A stretch of DNA of 64,000 nt from Xiphias gladius (GCF_016859285.1 NC_053421.1:5259100-5323099); one strand, 5' to 3'; shown: positions 12,701 to 25,700, counted from the stretch's first letter. Numbers and translations are program-made. Notes: generated from the sequence alone by a model not told the origin.

Positions 12701-12960
12701 GGTATTGTTCTAGAAGACCTCTTTTTTTCTGCTAAGCTTTCCGGATAACCTCTTCTTTTGCTCTTTAGCTTGCTAACTTGGCAAGGATAGACCAGGGCTT
12801 TGCCTGTGGGTTGGTGGGTTTGGGTGCCAGAGCACTGTGTGTTCTCTCGATATTGTGCTCCATATCATGTGGAAAATCAAGCGAATCCCTCAGTATGTTT
12901 TCCAGGGAAATGGAGTTACCCTCTGCCTATTCGGTTATGCCATAAATCCGAATACTATCT
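9713..12960. other. Noncoding stretch, no gene seen
   Basis: AT-rich unique-looking sequence with chance frames only. Nothing recognised on either strand. Confidence 0.5.
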
Positions 12961-12974
12961 TGGCAAGCCCATCC

Positions 12975-13335
12975 TTCGTGGTCAATTGGTTTTGCCTTCC
13001 TGCTGGTTTTGGCACTGTGAGAGCTGTTTCAGTAGTTTTGCAGCTGCCTTCAGTACTGTTTCTGCTTCATCAATTTGCCCATCAGCCTCGTCCAGTCTGT
13101 TGTTTGTTCTGCACAGTTCTTGTTTAATCTCTTTAAACTGTTGTTTATTGTCCCGCCTGAAGTCCCTGAGTTCCTTTAGCATACTTAGTGGGCTAGCATT
13201 GACGACTCCATCTTCCTCACTCACCTCGTGGTCAGGGAGCTACTTCATCTAATGTTGCTTTGTAGTGTCCCTTCATCAGTGTTTTTTCAGTATTAGACAT
13301 TTTTTTCTTACTTCTTGGAGCGACCCTGCTTTCCA
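12975..13335 (-). mobile_element. LINE-1-like ORF1 relic
   Basis: The - strand reads LKELRDFRRDNKQQFKEIKQ, then TNNRLDEADGQIDEAE. This is the heptad-rich coiled-coil start of fish L1-type ORF1 proteins. A likely start (MSNTEKTLMKGHYKATLDE) lies just upstream in another frame near 13300, so at least one frameshift separates them. No RNA-binding domain or ORF2 follows; the fragment ends near 12980. Confidence 0.7.
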
Positions 13336-13339
13336 TCAT

Positions 13340-14185
13340 GTACAAAAACACACACTGATATTATCTGAAATGATCTCAGGGTTATTTTACTAAACCACCG
13401 GGGAGCACTAAACAAGCTGCAATCTTGAGCGTGACCCGGAAGTCCTCTCAGAACCGCTGATGTTTTGCATGCACAATGCACTAATATTACCTGAAGGTGA
13501 ACTCATCATTGCACTGCTACAGGTTACAGAAACTGATGGGTCACAAAATGCGGTGTAATACTGGTGGTAGGCTCAGGCCAAACACTTGTCCTTACCAGGT
13601 TATCAAAAATGCCACAAATTCTTACTTTAAAATGTTGGACTGTAGATGTTTAAACAAAGTTAAAAGTATAAACTTGTTGTTCGCCCCTTTGAGTACCCTT
13701 CTTCAAATATCGGGTTTTGCAGTTGTTTTGTTGACTTTGCTTTAAGCGAGTCCAATACCTATAACTGTTTTCACTTAGTGTGTCAAATCCAAAATGATGA
13801 ATAGTATCATCATAATGACAAAATTACTGGTTTTTAAATAGCAATATGCTGGGCACATGTTCACCCTCAGATGCACTACCGTCACTAAAATATTATATCT
13901 TTGAAATGGGAAACCTTTAGTATGCAATCTTATATTTTCATTGTATGCTTTGTTGCATGGACCACATTCAAAGCTGTTTGAGGCTGTATCCTTTTTTAAA
14001 ATTTTTTATACAGGGCAATAAAAATGATGTGCACCGTTTGGAATGACTTGGTTTTCTGCATTAATTGGTCATAAGATTTATTTTGATAATCATCTAAGTC
14101 ACAACTATAGACAGACACAATTTACTTAAGCGAATAACATAGAAACAATTATAATATTTTGTGTTTTTATTGAACATACCCATTA
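13340..14185. other. Noncoding stretch
   Basis: The first 150 bases may still be the 5' part of the adjacent LINE copy (GACCCGGAAGTCC near 13433). The rest shows no recognised element or exon. Confidence 0.4.
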
Positions 14186-15420
14186 AACACTGACAGGTCT
14201 GATGGAAAAAGTAAATGAACTCCATGGATTAACCTCAGACAAGTGCTTCTGATAGCTGCGGATCAGACCTGCAAAATGTTCAAGAGGAATTTTTGAACCA
14301 TTCTTCCTTACACTCCACTCCAAAGGGTGGATTTTCTTTGTTTGAAATCATTTTGTAGTAGATTTACAGGACAATAACCCGCTTTTTAGGGTTATTGTCC
14401 TGCAGCATCACCCAATTTCTACTGAACTTTAGATGGCAGACAGCCACCCTGATATATTCCAGTGATACACTTTGATAAACTTGGGAATTAATTTTCACCT
14501 TGATGATGGAAAGCTGTCAAGGCCATACGTAGCCCCAAATCTAACGCTCCCTTCACCGTACTTAACTGTTTGGAGGATGTTTTCATGTTGGTGTGTAGCT
14601 GCATGTTCCTCCCCAACAATTCAACTGTAATTTCATCAGTCCATAAAACATTTCCCCAGTAGCATTGAGGAGTGTCAAGATGCTCTTTGTTAAACTTCTG
14701 GGGTGCAGTGACCACAACTTCCTCCGCGGTGTCCTGCAGTGGAAAACCTGACACCACACAACCATGCACTGTGATTTACATATAGTAAATTTATGAGTAG
14801 AGATTTTAACCAGCGCCAATGATTCCTTTAAGCCATAACTTGTTACTCTAGGGTTGTTTTTTATTTAACCTCATTAAGCATTCTGTGTTGTGCCTTTGGA
14901 GGCATCTTAGCTGGGTGCTGTTTTCTAGGGAGAGTAGCCAATCATCATCTTCATTTATAGACAATTCGTCTAACTGTGGACTGAGTAATATCTAAACTAT
15001 TTGTTATTACTTTGCAACACTTTCAAGATAATGCAAATCAACAATTCTTGATAGTAAGGCTTCGAAAAATCTCTTTTTTTGCGAGGCATGGGTCACATTA
15101 GCAAACTTATACGTTAAGTAGCTCTAATCCACAAGTACAATCTTGCTTCACTGATTGGACTCCAGGTTTGCTACCTCCTGACTATAATAGCTTTAACTGA
15201 TGTCAGTAGCTGAGGGTTTCACATACTTTTTACAGCCCTCACCGTGAATGTTAGAATGATGTATTTAATATAGACAAGAACAATACAATCATTTGTGTGT
15301 TATTACTTAAAATAGATGTTTGTAGATAATTGTAACCTAGACGAAGATCCGCCCATAATTTAAATTATACATAAATGCAGATAATTCTAAAAGGTTCACT
15401 TACTTTTTCGTGACAGTGTA
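14186..15420 (-). mobile_element. Decayed Tc1-like transposon, near full length
   Basis: The ends are related inverted repeats: ACACTG...AAAAAGTAAATGAACT at 14187-14221 and GTTCACTTACTTTTTCGTGACAGTGT at about 15394-15420. The - strand keeps a transposase stretch reading HLDTPQCYWGNVLWTDEI, matching the first catalytic Asp region (usual YWENVLWTDETK). Further stretches follow, separated by frameshifts and stops. The length of about 1.2 kb fits Tc1. It cannot encode a working transposase. Confidence 0.85.
14367..14402. repeat. Perfect 14-bp stem hairpin inside the Tc1 relic
   Basis: The arm CAGGACAATAACCC (14367-14380) is the exact reverse complement of 14389-14402, with an 8-nt loop GCTTTTTA. 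The right arm is what Tc1 copies usually show here; the left arm looks like an inverted local copy. Confidence 0.8.
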
Positions 15421-16414
15421 TGACCTTGACCTGAATATTTTTCCATATTCATTTTGGTGAACAGAGAGATATGTATTTTAGGGGAAAACCGTGTATCCTT
15501 GCTACAGGAAATCTGTGTTGCATTTAAAAGTTGAGTGTACCATGGTTCTCAGCATGTGCTGAATGAGGGTTGTACTCTCCCAGGCTGCAGTAGGTCAGCT
15601 GAGGTCAGTACTGGATGTGTTCTCTCTTTGGAATGCCTAATGAACTCTGTCCCCGAGGAAGGCTCTGGTACCAGCTCTAATCTTTTGGTCGGCATTCTCA
15701 GTTCGTTGTTCTTATGTTTGTACATGCGTATGCAGAAACTGTCCTTTTTCTGTATTACTCATTAGTGTCCTACCTAGGTCCTACTCACATCAGAGTTAGA
15801 AGCTTCTCTGTATTGATTATTACCCAAGATTACAGACGTTTTTTTTTCTATGTAACCTATCTAGTCATTGAGGTGGTGTGTCTAGCAGCATGGCACCTCT
15901 GCTTGTCGTTTAACACATGCTCTATTAGATACAAGATTAAAGATGCAGTGATAAAGTGCATTTATATATGCACTATCAGAGCAATTAAAAATATTTACTT
16001 CTTCATTCAAGTGGCTTCCCATATATCCTTTGTTGACATACTTTGTCCTTTTGGCAGTGGCATCATCACACTTTTTTATGGTGGCAAACTTCCAAGGACC
16101 CTTTGGTTTCCCTTTATGTCACTACAGTATGATAATCAACGTTCAGGGCCTTTAAACTTGCTTTAATCTATAACACTGCACATTTCATCACCTTTGTTTT
16201 TATCTAAGTTACATTTTTATCGTGAAGTAATGCAGTTGTGTGCACGAACTATTTTGACAAGTTAGTTTATGTATTTTTACTTCATTTATTAATTTTTACA
16301 GGAAAAAAAACCTGTGGGGAGCTATTCAGCTGATTCTTTTAATCTATTTAAAATATCATTAGAGTTAATGAGAAATGCTCATAGGAGCTCCCTGAACTCT
16401 AGTTTTCAAAATAT
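15421..16414. other. Noncoding stretch
   Basis: A 150-codon frame (15714-16166, +) has no recognisable motif and sits in AT-rich sequence, so it is probably chance. Nothing else was recognised. Confidence 0.4.
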
Positions 16415-16415
16415 A

Positions 16416-16653
16416 CAGTTAGGTCCATAAGTATTTGGGGAGTGACTCAATTTTTGTGATTTTGCCTCTGTACACCACAACGATGGATTTGAAATGAAGC
16501 CATTGAGATGTGTTTGAAGTGTAGACTTTCAGCTTTAAATCAAGGGGTTTAACAAGAATATCACATTAACCAGTTAGAAATTACAGCCATTTTTATACAT
16601 AGTCCCTCATTTTCAGAGGCCAAATAGTGTCCAAATACTTATGGACCTAACTG
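16416..16653. mobile_element. Tc1/mariner-type MITE with perfect ends
   Basis: Inverted repeats at 16416-16438 and 16631-16653 are exact reverse complements (23 bp, starting CAGTTAGGTCCATAAG). They are flanked by TA on both sides (16414-16415, 16654-16655), the target duplication of Tc1/mariner. The internal 190 bp is noncoding. A diverged, longer relative lies at 28718. Confidence 0.9.
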
Positions 16654-16700
16654 TAAATGTTGAAATGTTCAGTTTTTCAGTATTTAATTAAACATACACT

Positions 16701-16751
16701 GATCAGCCACAACATTAAAATCGATAACCGGTTTTAATGTTGGGGCTAGTG
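16701..16751. repeat. Second hairpin of the ATCAGCCACAACATT type
   Basis: The left arm CAGCCACAACATTAAAA pairs with TTTTAATGTTGGGGCT, with a short loop. It is the same terminal motif as at 9653-9712. Confidence 0.6.
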
Positions 16752-18892
16752 GGTGTCTAAAGGCATTTAAAGGAAGTTTGGTGTTAGTATGTGTTACTGT
16801 AAATTCTGAAACTAAAATTTTGATTTTCATTATTCATTCTATAAATAATTGTTATTGGTCTCCAATCAATCGGTATTGGCCCTGAAAAAAACAAATCAGT
16901 CCACCTCTAGTGTGAAAATACTATTTGGGAGGTGTGGTATCAGCAAACGTGTAACATGCACCCTGTGTGTTACACATTTGCATACTAAATGTGTGTACAT
17001 GTTCACATGCATGTTTTACTGTGTGCAAGTAGGTGAATTCCAGATGTTGATCATCCTCAGAATCATGTTTTAAAGATTAGGTGTTGTGCTGGCTTTACTT
17101 TATTTTCAGCATCATATTTTATTTTTCAATGTTGATGCGCCACACCTAGATTACCCAATTAAACAGTATTATTGAGTAAACTGTTTTAGCCTTTGTTTCC
17201 TGTTTCTGAGATTTTTTGGTTCTTGTTCTTGACAAATGTGTTTATATGTTCAATTTGCATCATCATTTTATTCTGAGATGTCACAGTCATCCTGAGTAGT
17301 GTTTCCATTTAATCTGTCTTGTGGCCCTAACTTCTGTCTCACAGTTTGTAAATTTAGTTTCCCTATATGGGATAAATACAGTTAAATTTTGATTACAACT
17401 ACAAATGTGTACATACATTAACATCTTATCACCTGAATTCTTTGTCCGGACTCCGTCTGTTCCTCGTAGAAGACCATATAATACTTATAATTACAGAGCT
17501 TGATCTCAGCACCAAAACTGCTCAGATCAGTTTTTAAAAAAAAGCAAACAAAAAACTGTACAATGAAAACTGATCTCAAGCCTTCCCTCTAGACTTAGTC
17601 ATCTTTCAGCAAAATCTTTGTTTTTAATCCCTAAAAGTATGTTATTTAATTCTTAACTCACAGCGACATTAGTGAGCCGATATTTGTGAGTGTCAATTTA
17701 TTTTTGAGAGGTCTGGGGCATGAGTAATGTATAAGAATAAGTAATTGAGAGTACTCTATCTTTTCACTGTCTTTGTACATTTGTCTTTTTCTTTTTAACA
17801 TTTTAGCTTGCTTCCCCTTTAGAAATGTAACTAAATCTGTTGAGGGCAAATGTACTGTAGCTGTATGGAAATCATACGGCAGCATTTTGTAATAGTAGAG
17901 CTAAAAGTTCCTCATTTGCTCCTTCAACATCTTTTTTCCATTTTCTTCTCTCCACACCATTGTCTCTCCGAGTTGGTGTTTGCACTCTTTTTATGTCTTA
18001 CTCTCGCTCTTCTGTCTCTGGTTCTTACCTTTTCCTTGGTTTTTTTGTTACCCCTCCCTCTCTCCACCCTTACCTTTTCTGTCTCTCTGAGCGCTCTCCT
18101 TCACTTCCACTCGCATTGGGCAGATTGTACTTAAATCAGCAAGCTGAATAAGAAAAGCCTTTACTGCTGACCACAGCACCACAGCCAATGAGCTGATATA
18201 GGTGTTTTATTTTGTGTGTGAGACCTAGCCAGGGCCTTCAGATGAGACTGCTGGCCTAGTCTACTTAGCCTAGTCATCAGTTCCTCTCACTGCACATATT
18301 CACACACCGCTAGCCCTCAGCAGTGATAAGCCCGGAGAGTCACTCCTTGGCTGATTTAGATGCGGTGGTAGCGTTGTGACTGACATCAAGGTCAGAATAA
18401 AGCACCTGCCCTTAAATCATCTTTTCATGGTTGAATAAAATCCATTAGTCTTTCACACTTTGCTATACATGTACCCCTATATCTCATTCACAGTACAATG
18501 CATTCAACAGCAGCACTATTAAACTGCAGCCTTGCTTTGCATGAACACACACTGAAGGACAAAGTTCAAGGAGTTTCTGCTTGATTACTGTAGTGGCCTT
18601 TTGCTGCTTCCCTTACTTTTTTGCACCCCAGTGCTTTGTGGCAAAATGTCCAACTATGAAAACTATGACATTTCTATTAAACATTTGTTCTTTAAAGCCC
18701 ATTGTATCTAAAACTGTATACTGCTCTAAAAGTCTTAAAATGGTAGAGAGGATTAGCAATAATGCAAGATGTTAGGGAATATACTAAAGTATAAAGTGTA
18801 TGAGAGAATAAGTGTTCATATCTATGTTACACCATGAGAGGAGAGGAAATTAAATATGTGAAAATCCGTCGTGTGTGTGTGTGTGTGTGGGC

Positions 18893-18924
<32 letters not shown>

Positions 18925-21900
18925 AAAAGAGAGAAGGGGTTAGGTTGTGGGGAGAAAGCAGCATGTGTTTCGGAAAAGCAGAGACGGGTGGTGCTGATCT
19001 TGTCAGTGGTTTGGTTGCAGCTGCAGAATTGTTGTGCTCAGTGCTCCGTGTTGCTTTTGATCTTTCTGTATAGTGGTGCAGATCGACTGATTTGTGGAAT
19101 TGCTGTTTTACGTCAATTGCAGTAAGATCTTACAGGGTATGCACATGTGAAGTATGTGTGATAGAGCGTGCTCTACAGGTCTCTGTAGCTTGTGCGGGTA
19201 CGTTACGGGTGTGTGTATAGGTATGTGTGTACACCTTGGCACTACTGTGTGGTTTCCACAGCATGGTTGATTGCCAAGGTGTAACCAAAGATGCAGGTAA
19301 ATAAACAAATACACATTCAGGAATAGACACCCAATGAGTGAGCTGCACCTCAGTAGCAACACTCTCCTAAAATAACAGACATTCTTTCTCCACCTCCCTC
19401 ATCACCACTCCCAGAAACACAAAGCACAACACAGATCTAGAAACGAAAAGAGTACAGTGCTTCACAAAATGTGATACAAACCAGTGGTTTAACCTTGTTA
19501 ACCACTCTCAGAACAGCATCACTGTGAAGTTTATTCTGGTTTTCAGTCATTTTCTTTGGCCTGATTGTAGATGATCTTACCTCTAAGATGCAGTTTTACA
19601 TGGCTTTGTTGGTTTGTTGAAGTTGTGGCCCCTGAAGACCATCTGTGATTATTGACTCATACTGAATTCTTCAAAAGCTGAATACAAAGCTTCTTTCTGG
19701 ACAAATTTCTCAAGGCAAATCACAAAACAGGAAGACTCAACTACTTGCCCTTTTCAGATGGTAAATATAAATCCAGTCTTTTATTTCTCTACAAATGGAG
19801 TTTATCTGTCCATCTATCCTGTAGCAATGCTGCATGCTATGAAAAGCCTAACACATTTTCATGGAAAACCTGTCCAATTTAAAAGAGGGCTGGTATTGTT
19901 TGCTGAGAAGTGATATGATATTACAGCATATGATACAGAAGTAGGAAATTTTGTCAAAATTACATAATTGTCCAGAAGGCTCAGTTGATTCAATTTCTAT
20001 GTAGCATTTGAGTTCATTTTTCACAAAAGAGGAAACGGTGATGTGGTCAGCAGTTTCTGTTGTTCAACTGTGGAATAAGCTGCTAATGTGCATAATTTGT
20101 CTTTTACTCTTTGGTAGAATTTAATCAGTCGATGTAGTAAGTGTATGTGTTATGTTAAAACGAAACGATAGTTGTAATCTCCAAAATCTCTTATTGGTCG
20201 GACTTTAGTTTTATTTGCCTCTGCAACTGTGTACTATTGCAGCTTACACAGCCTCTCTCTGTCTCCCTGTCTTTGGCTCTTTGTCTCACCCTCTCAAATG
20301 TGTGAAATTCTCAAGTGGACAGAACACTGATCAGATTGGCCTCATTTTGTGGAGTAGGCTAGAAGCATAAACACACACCCACTCAGACATGGAAATTACA
20401 GAGAAGTAACTGCTGGGTATATCTGGTCATTTCAGTTTCCTGTGTGACAAAACAAAGTTCTGTAAAAATTCAGATGCAAGAGATTGTGTTCTTAGAAGGT
20501 CTTTAAAGAATACAAAATGTAAATCTAGATATTCAGCTGTAATAGTGTGTCATAGGTGTCTAAGTATTGGCTAATATTTCCATCCCCGCCAAACTGTCCT
20601 TTAAGTAACACATTGACCCCTGTTTTATTATGCCCTGCAACAGTGCTTTGGCCCTGCACGGCTAGTTAATATGATGTAAAGATATTGCAGGTTTGCATCT
20701 GGATAAAAGTATACTTTTTGCTCTAGAACCTTATTTATAATGAATGTGGTTTTTAAGAGCGTTCCCCTTGACATTAAACCTAATGTTGCTGTTTTTTCGA
20801 CTGATGCATCTCACACTGTGACCATCTAGCTTTATGAGACCTTCCTTATGTCACTTGCCAAATTCAGATTGGGGAAAAAAAAAAAAAAAAAAGGGCAGGC
20901 TGGTATTAAAGTTGACAAATGCTGTGTATTGCTGTTCAACTTAATATGATTCAATTCATCTCCCTTTGCAGTTGTGATTTACAGTAGTGGCTGCTTGAAT
21001 TGCCAGAGAATCAGAAACCAGTCTACCAAAGCAAACCCTTGCTCTACTCTGCTATGCTTTATCTTTTGCCACTATCAGCAGAAGACAGTCTGGGCCCAGG
21101 CCTCGTCATTGTTGATCTAACAGTCAGATCACAGCGCTGTTTCTCTGCGTCAATTCTGTCCAAGGTTGTTGACTCTTTGTCCTCTCTTCTCACCTCTGTG
21201 CTTGACACTCTGATCAGTTATGCAAACCTGCATTCTGCCAGCTGTGATACAGACTGAGCCAAATCTCAAAAACTAGCAACTACACTGGAGAACTGCAGTG
21301 TTTATTGTAAATGAGGATTCAAAGGTCTTGCTCAGGGATTTAAATCCTTAAAATTATCAGTGCGATGACATTAATATGCCATCGTATATTTTTTAGATCT
21401 TATATTGTAAACTTGTCACAATATGATCACTATTCCTGAAGACAGTTGTTTATCAAACTCAAGACAAGGCTCTATAGACTCAACTAAATGTTCATAATTT
21501 TAACACCAAAATGAATTATCATTTACAGTACTGCTGTCACTGAACAAAAAGTATGTTGTTCTTCACATCCTTAGGACATCATTGTTTGAGAGAAAAGCCT
21601 GCAGATGAGACTACACACTGACAAAATAATCTAAACTCATGGTCCACTAACTAGCATCTTGGGGTCTTCATCACTGGATGGAGTTTGCTCAGTTGAATCG
21701 CATGACCTAAGTATGGAAAGGCAGGAAAGAAGAAAACTACAAACTAGCAGATGGATGTAATCAATTTTGGTTTCAAATTACAAAAAAACAAAAACAAAAC
21801 AAACTCATTTACCAATGTTATTTGAAAAAGGAAATGCATGAAGCATGACTGTAAACATATGGTAAATTGTTTGTTTAGAAGAAAAAAATTTAAATAAAAT

Positions 21901-22481
21901 TTTAAATTTAGGTAGTTTTCACTGTGCCTTGGTAGCTTAGGAAGTCATGTGGAAAGGACAGCGTGCTTAAGTCAGTTCTTGTCATATTTGGCGGAGAGTT
22001 GGACACGTGCATCTCCTCAAGTGTAATAGACCATTATTAACTCAGCTAAACACACACATAAACAGTCTTGACAGAAGGGTGTACCTACTGCTAATAAAAC
22101 TCTTCTCCCCTCTCCTCTCTTGTTTAGAGAAGGTGATAGCATGTACTAAACTGCCAAACGCAGTGATAATGTTCATTCTCTTTTAGATCTGCAGAAGGTT
22201 TTTTGATTTATAGTCATAGGTTGACTTTGATGAAAAGAAAAATAAAGCTTCCGGTGTCCACCAATATTTGTTTTTATTTGATTTTTATTTTTTAAACTTT
22301 GAATTGCTTTTAGCTTTGCAGAATGCCTGTGTGTCTCACTGAAAAATTACTTTGCATTGCATTCTCACTGTGACTGAATTATTGAAATCTGTAACATATT
22401 AAGATCTCTTTCCTTTCTCTCCCCCCTACTCTTTCTTCCCTTCTCCCTCTTTCCACACTTTTCTTCTCTTGCTCTCCCCAG
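16752..22481. other. Noncoding stretch up to the rnf19a acceptor
   Basis: It contains an interrupted (GT)n microsatellite at 18871-18925, a poly-A run at 20875-20892 and a long pyrimidine tract at 22400-22480 leading into the acceptor CCAG at 22478-22481. No protein-like exon was recognised on either strand; ankrd46 and snx31, expected here from mammalian order, were not seen. Confidence 0.5.
18871..18925. repeat. (GT)n microsatellite, interrupted
   Basis: Two GT runs are separated by GGGC and followed by a short GA run. Confidence 0.95.
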
Positions 22482-22764
22482 GTTCTGTTGCATCAGTTTC
22501 ACAGCAGGTGACCCCCACCCCTCCGCCAAAATCCGGCTAATAGATGTGACCACGAGGTTGATCAGGAGAAGCCACCATGTCTTAAACACAGACGGGCCCT
22601 CTGGAGCCCTATCCCCCCACCCTGGCCCATCCTCCCCCTCCCTCATCCACCACCTTACCCCTTCTTCAAGCCCCATCCCTCTCCCAGACCTCCCTGCACA
22701 TGTGAGGGACAGGCTACCTAGCCCTGGCTCCCCGCTGGCACACCCCTCCCCTCCCTCAGGAGAG
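22482..22764 (+). other. rnf19a: rnf19a exon 2, sequence 5' of the chosen start
   Basis: The exon begins after a strong polypyrimidine acceptor. Its reading frame stays open through all 94 codons before ATG 22765. The predicted residues are Pro/Ser/His-rich and contain no in-frame ATG. It is treated as 5'UTR. It could be coding if an upstream exon supplies a start in the right phase. Confidence 0.6.
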
Positions 22765-25700
22765 ATGAGCCTGCAGAAGCACCAGCAGCTGGGTGGTGGT
22801 AGTGGTGGGGTGATGGGCTCTGACCGGGACCTGCAGTCCACTGCTTCCTCCATCTCCCTGCCCTCTGTGAAAAAGGCCCCAAAGAAGAGGCGCCTCTCCC
22901 TGGCATCTCTTTTCAGACGGCGAGGAAGGGAGCCCAGATCAGGGCGCCAAAGGTCCCGAGAGCTTCAGCACCCTGGACCTGGAGGCCTTGGAGGGGTGGA
23001 TGGCATTGCCAGCATTGAGAGCATCCACTCTGAGATGTGTAATGACAAGAACTCTGCCTTCTTCTCTGTGGCTGGGACCGGAGCTGCCTCTGCTGCTGCT
23101 GCCTCCACCTCATCTGCCTCAGGGCCTTCTTCCTCTACCTCCTCCTCCTCCTCCAAGATGGGGGGTGGGGTGGGGGCAGAGCTATTGGAGTGCCCGCTGT
23201 GCCTTCTGCGCCACTCCAGGGAGAACTTCCCTGATATCATGACCTGTCATCACCGCTCCTGCATCGACTGCCTGCGCCAGTACCTGCGCATTGAGATCTC
23301 AGAGTCGCGTGTCAACATCAGCTGCCCAGAGTGCTCGGAGCGCTTCAACCCACATGACATCCGCATGATCTTGAGTGACCGGGCGCTCATGGAGAAATAT
23401 GAGGAGTTCATGCTGAGGAGGTGGCTGGTGGCTGACCCTGACTGCCGCTGGTGCCCTGCCCCAGACTGTGGGTAAGCAGTGAATTTAGATTAAAAGGCAA
23501 ATACACAGCCACCATGATATGCACTCTGATCCCACTCAAACTGATCATGTCATGTAAGTTCGGAAAATCCCATATAGTGTTTTCTCCAGCAGAACGGTGC
23601 CTGTGTATTTAGGGTGTCTCGGGTTTAACTGTTGTGTGGTGTGTGAGATAGTACTGCAAGTTTCCTTAGGCAGCTGTCTTGGATTTAATCTTTACAAGGC
23701 CAACTGTGTCCCATTGGAAGGGAAAATAAAAATCATGAAGACAACAGTTGAAGAAGGACTGAGTAACTCAGGGAAGGAATGTAGTTTAGGAAGAGAAAGA
23801 GGGAGCTTGTCTAACAACTTAGTTGTTAAGGATGTAATACAAGATATGTACTCTCACAACCACTCTTCTGATGTGAGGCTGAAGAGTCCTCAAAGACAAG
23901 TGTGTGCTAAAAGTGTGTCTCTGTGGTGGGTCAGTCTTGGCATCCCTTGTTGCTGGTAACTGGAGGGAGCTGATAGATTTTCTGGCCTATATACAGGAAA
24001 TTGTTAGATGTTACATTAACTTGTTGGTGTTGAGCTACTTAAAGTTACGTTTTTAAATGTAAGCACTCACTACATCAAGTGTAGTAAAAAAGAGCATTTG
24101 TGATTTCCCTGAGTAAATTAAGTTTAGAAGCCATTTTCATCAACAAAAGGCTGATGTCTATGCAAGTAGTGCTTATTAAATAAAATTACTGCAAGAATAT
24201 TGCCATCTATGGCTGACTGACAGTACGCCATTTTTATTGTGATGATATTCTGTTCATTCAGCCTTCATGGTAGATACTGATAATTGACTTGACTCATTAT
24301 GTACAGGCAAGTGATAAATTAATTTGTTAATAAATTAATTAATTAGTAAAAATTTGAAAAATGAGTGGAGAAACAGGATGAAAATGCCTCCATCCATAGG
24401 GCACGATGGGTCACTGAATGGTTTGATGAGTATGATAATAATATAAATCGTATGCTATGGCCTTCGCAGTCACCAGTTAACCCAGTTGAACAACTATGGG
24501 AGATTTTGGACTGATGTACTAGACAGCACTCTCCACCACCATCATCAAAACACCAAATGGGGAGATATCTTTTGGAAGAATGGTGGTCCATCCCTCCAGT
24601 AGAGTTCCAGAGACTTGTAGGATCAATGTGGTGGCCCAAAACCTTACCATGCTGCTTTTTCCTTTAATTCATCACCTGTCTGTATATTCCATGTACTGTT
24701 GCAATGGTAAATTTAGATGTTAAACTCCTAAGAGGACGAAAGGACAGAGTGCCACAAAAGCATAAGAAGTCCTACAGGCCTCAGATTATGATTGAGACTA
24801 ATCTACCCTCGAATGTGTTGTACTGAGTGGTAGCAGCAGAGAAATTTTCAGCCAGAGACTGTAGGGATCTGGACTGCTGTTGTTTACAACAGTATCTTCA
24901 GTTAAACCCCATCTAGTTTAGCCCCCCTTTCACATTTACCTGGCCACCATTATTAGTGTTTATGCACAGACAATTAAAGCTACAGTATGCAACTTCTGTA
25001 AGTCAAGCTAGCACTAACGGCAGACTCAAAAGCAACTCTACTCTTCCCTCCCCTCCCTCTCCTTGCTCCATTATGCTCCACTCAGCCCTTTGCCTACATC
25101 CTTGTTGCGTACATTGTGTCAGCTAATGGAGGAATTAGGAGCTTGTTAGCCTGCAAGTCAGCCGTAATAATGTTTTCCAGCAGCTAATACTAGCTTAAAG
25201 CCTCGGTGCGAGAGAAGCAATAGACCAGTGGTACACCATTCATGTATTGATTGACAGCTGTAACTTCCAACCACCGACTTTGTTCTTCTCTGATCGGTTA
25301 GACGGGCGACGTGTTCTGACACTTCAGAAGGGAATGTCTCTGCACTGCTGCCAGGCTGCTCAGTGAGTCTGGGTCACAGAAGCCCCTGATTGCACCTCTC
25401 CATATTAAGATATGTTTTGAAGCATATTTCAACTAAAAAAAAATGTAATAAAAGTTACATACTGTAGCTTTAATGATAACGCCTTTTGAGTTTGACCTCA
25501 ATTTGTTTGCCCTGAACATCTGCCTTTTACAACAGATGGCATTTGAAAGAAACTTGTTTTGTGATGACAAGTCATTGCTGCTAACCTGAACAACAATTTA
25601 ATGGAAAGCATGAGATAGTAATGCAAGAAGAGAAGTGCAAATAGGGTGAGAAGAAGGAGTAGAAAGCAGAAACAAATATTTAACAGATTTTCTCTCTTGG

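Noticed and set aside
13340-13460. tRNA-derived SINE at the LINE edge
   Set aside because: No convincing A and B boxes were seen; it is better explained as the 5' part of the L1-like copy.
18834-19125. Cys/Val-rich frames over the (GT)n tract
   Set aside because: Produced by the microsatellite.
22365-22853. 162-codon - strand frame opposite rnf19a exon 2
   Set aside because: It mirrors the GC-rich coding exon; the + strand product matches RNF19A and the - strand shows no family motif.
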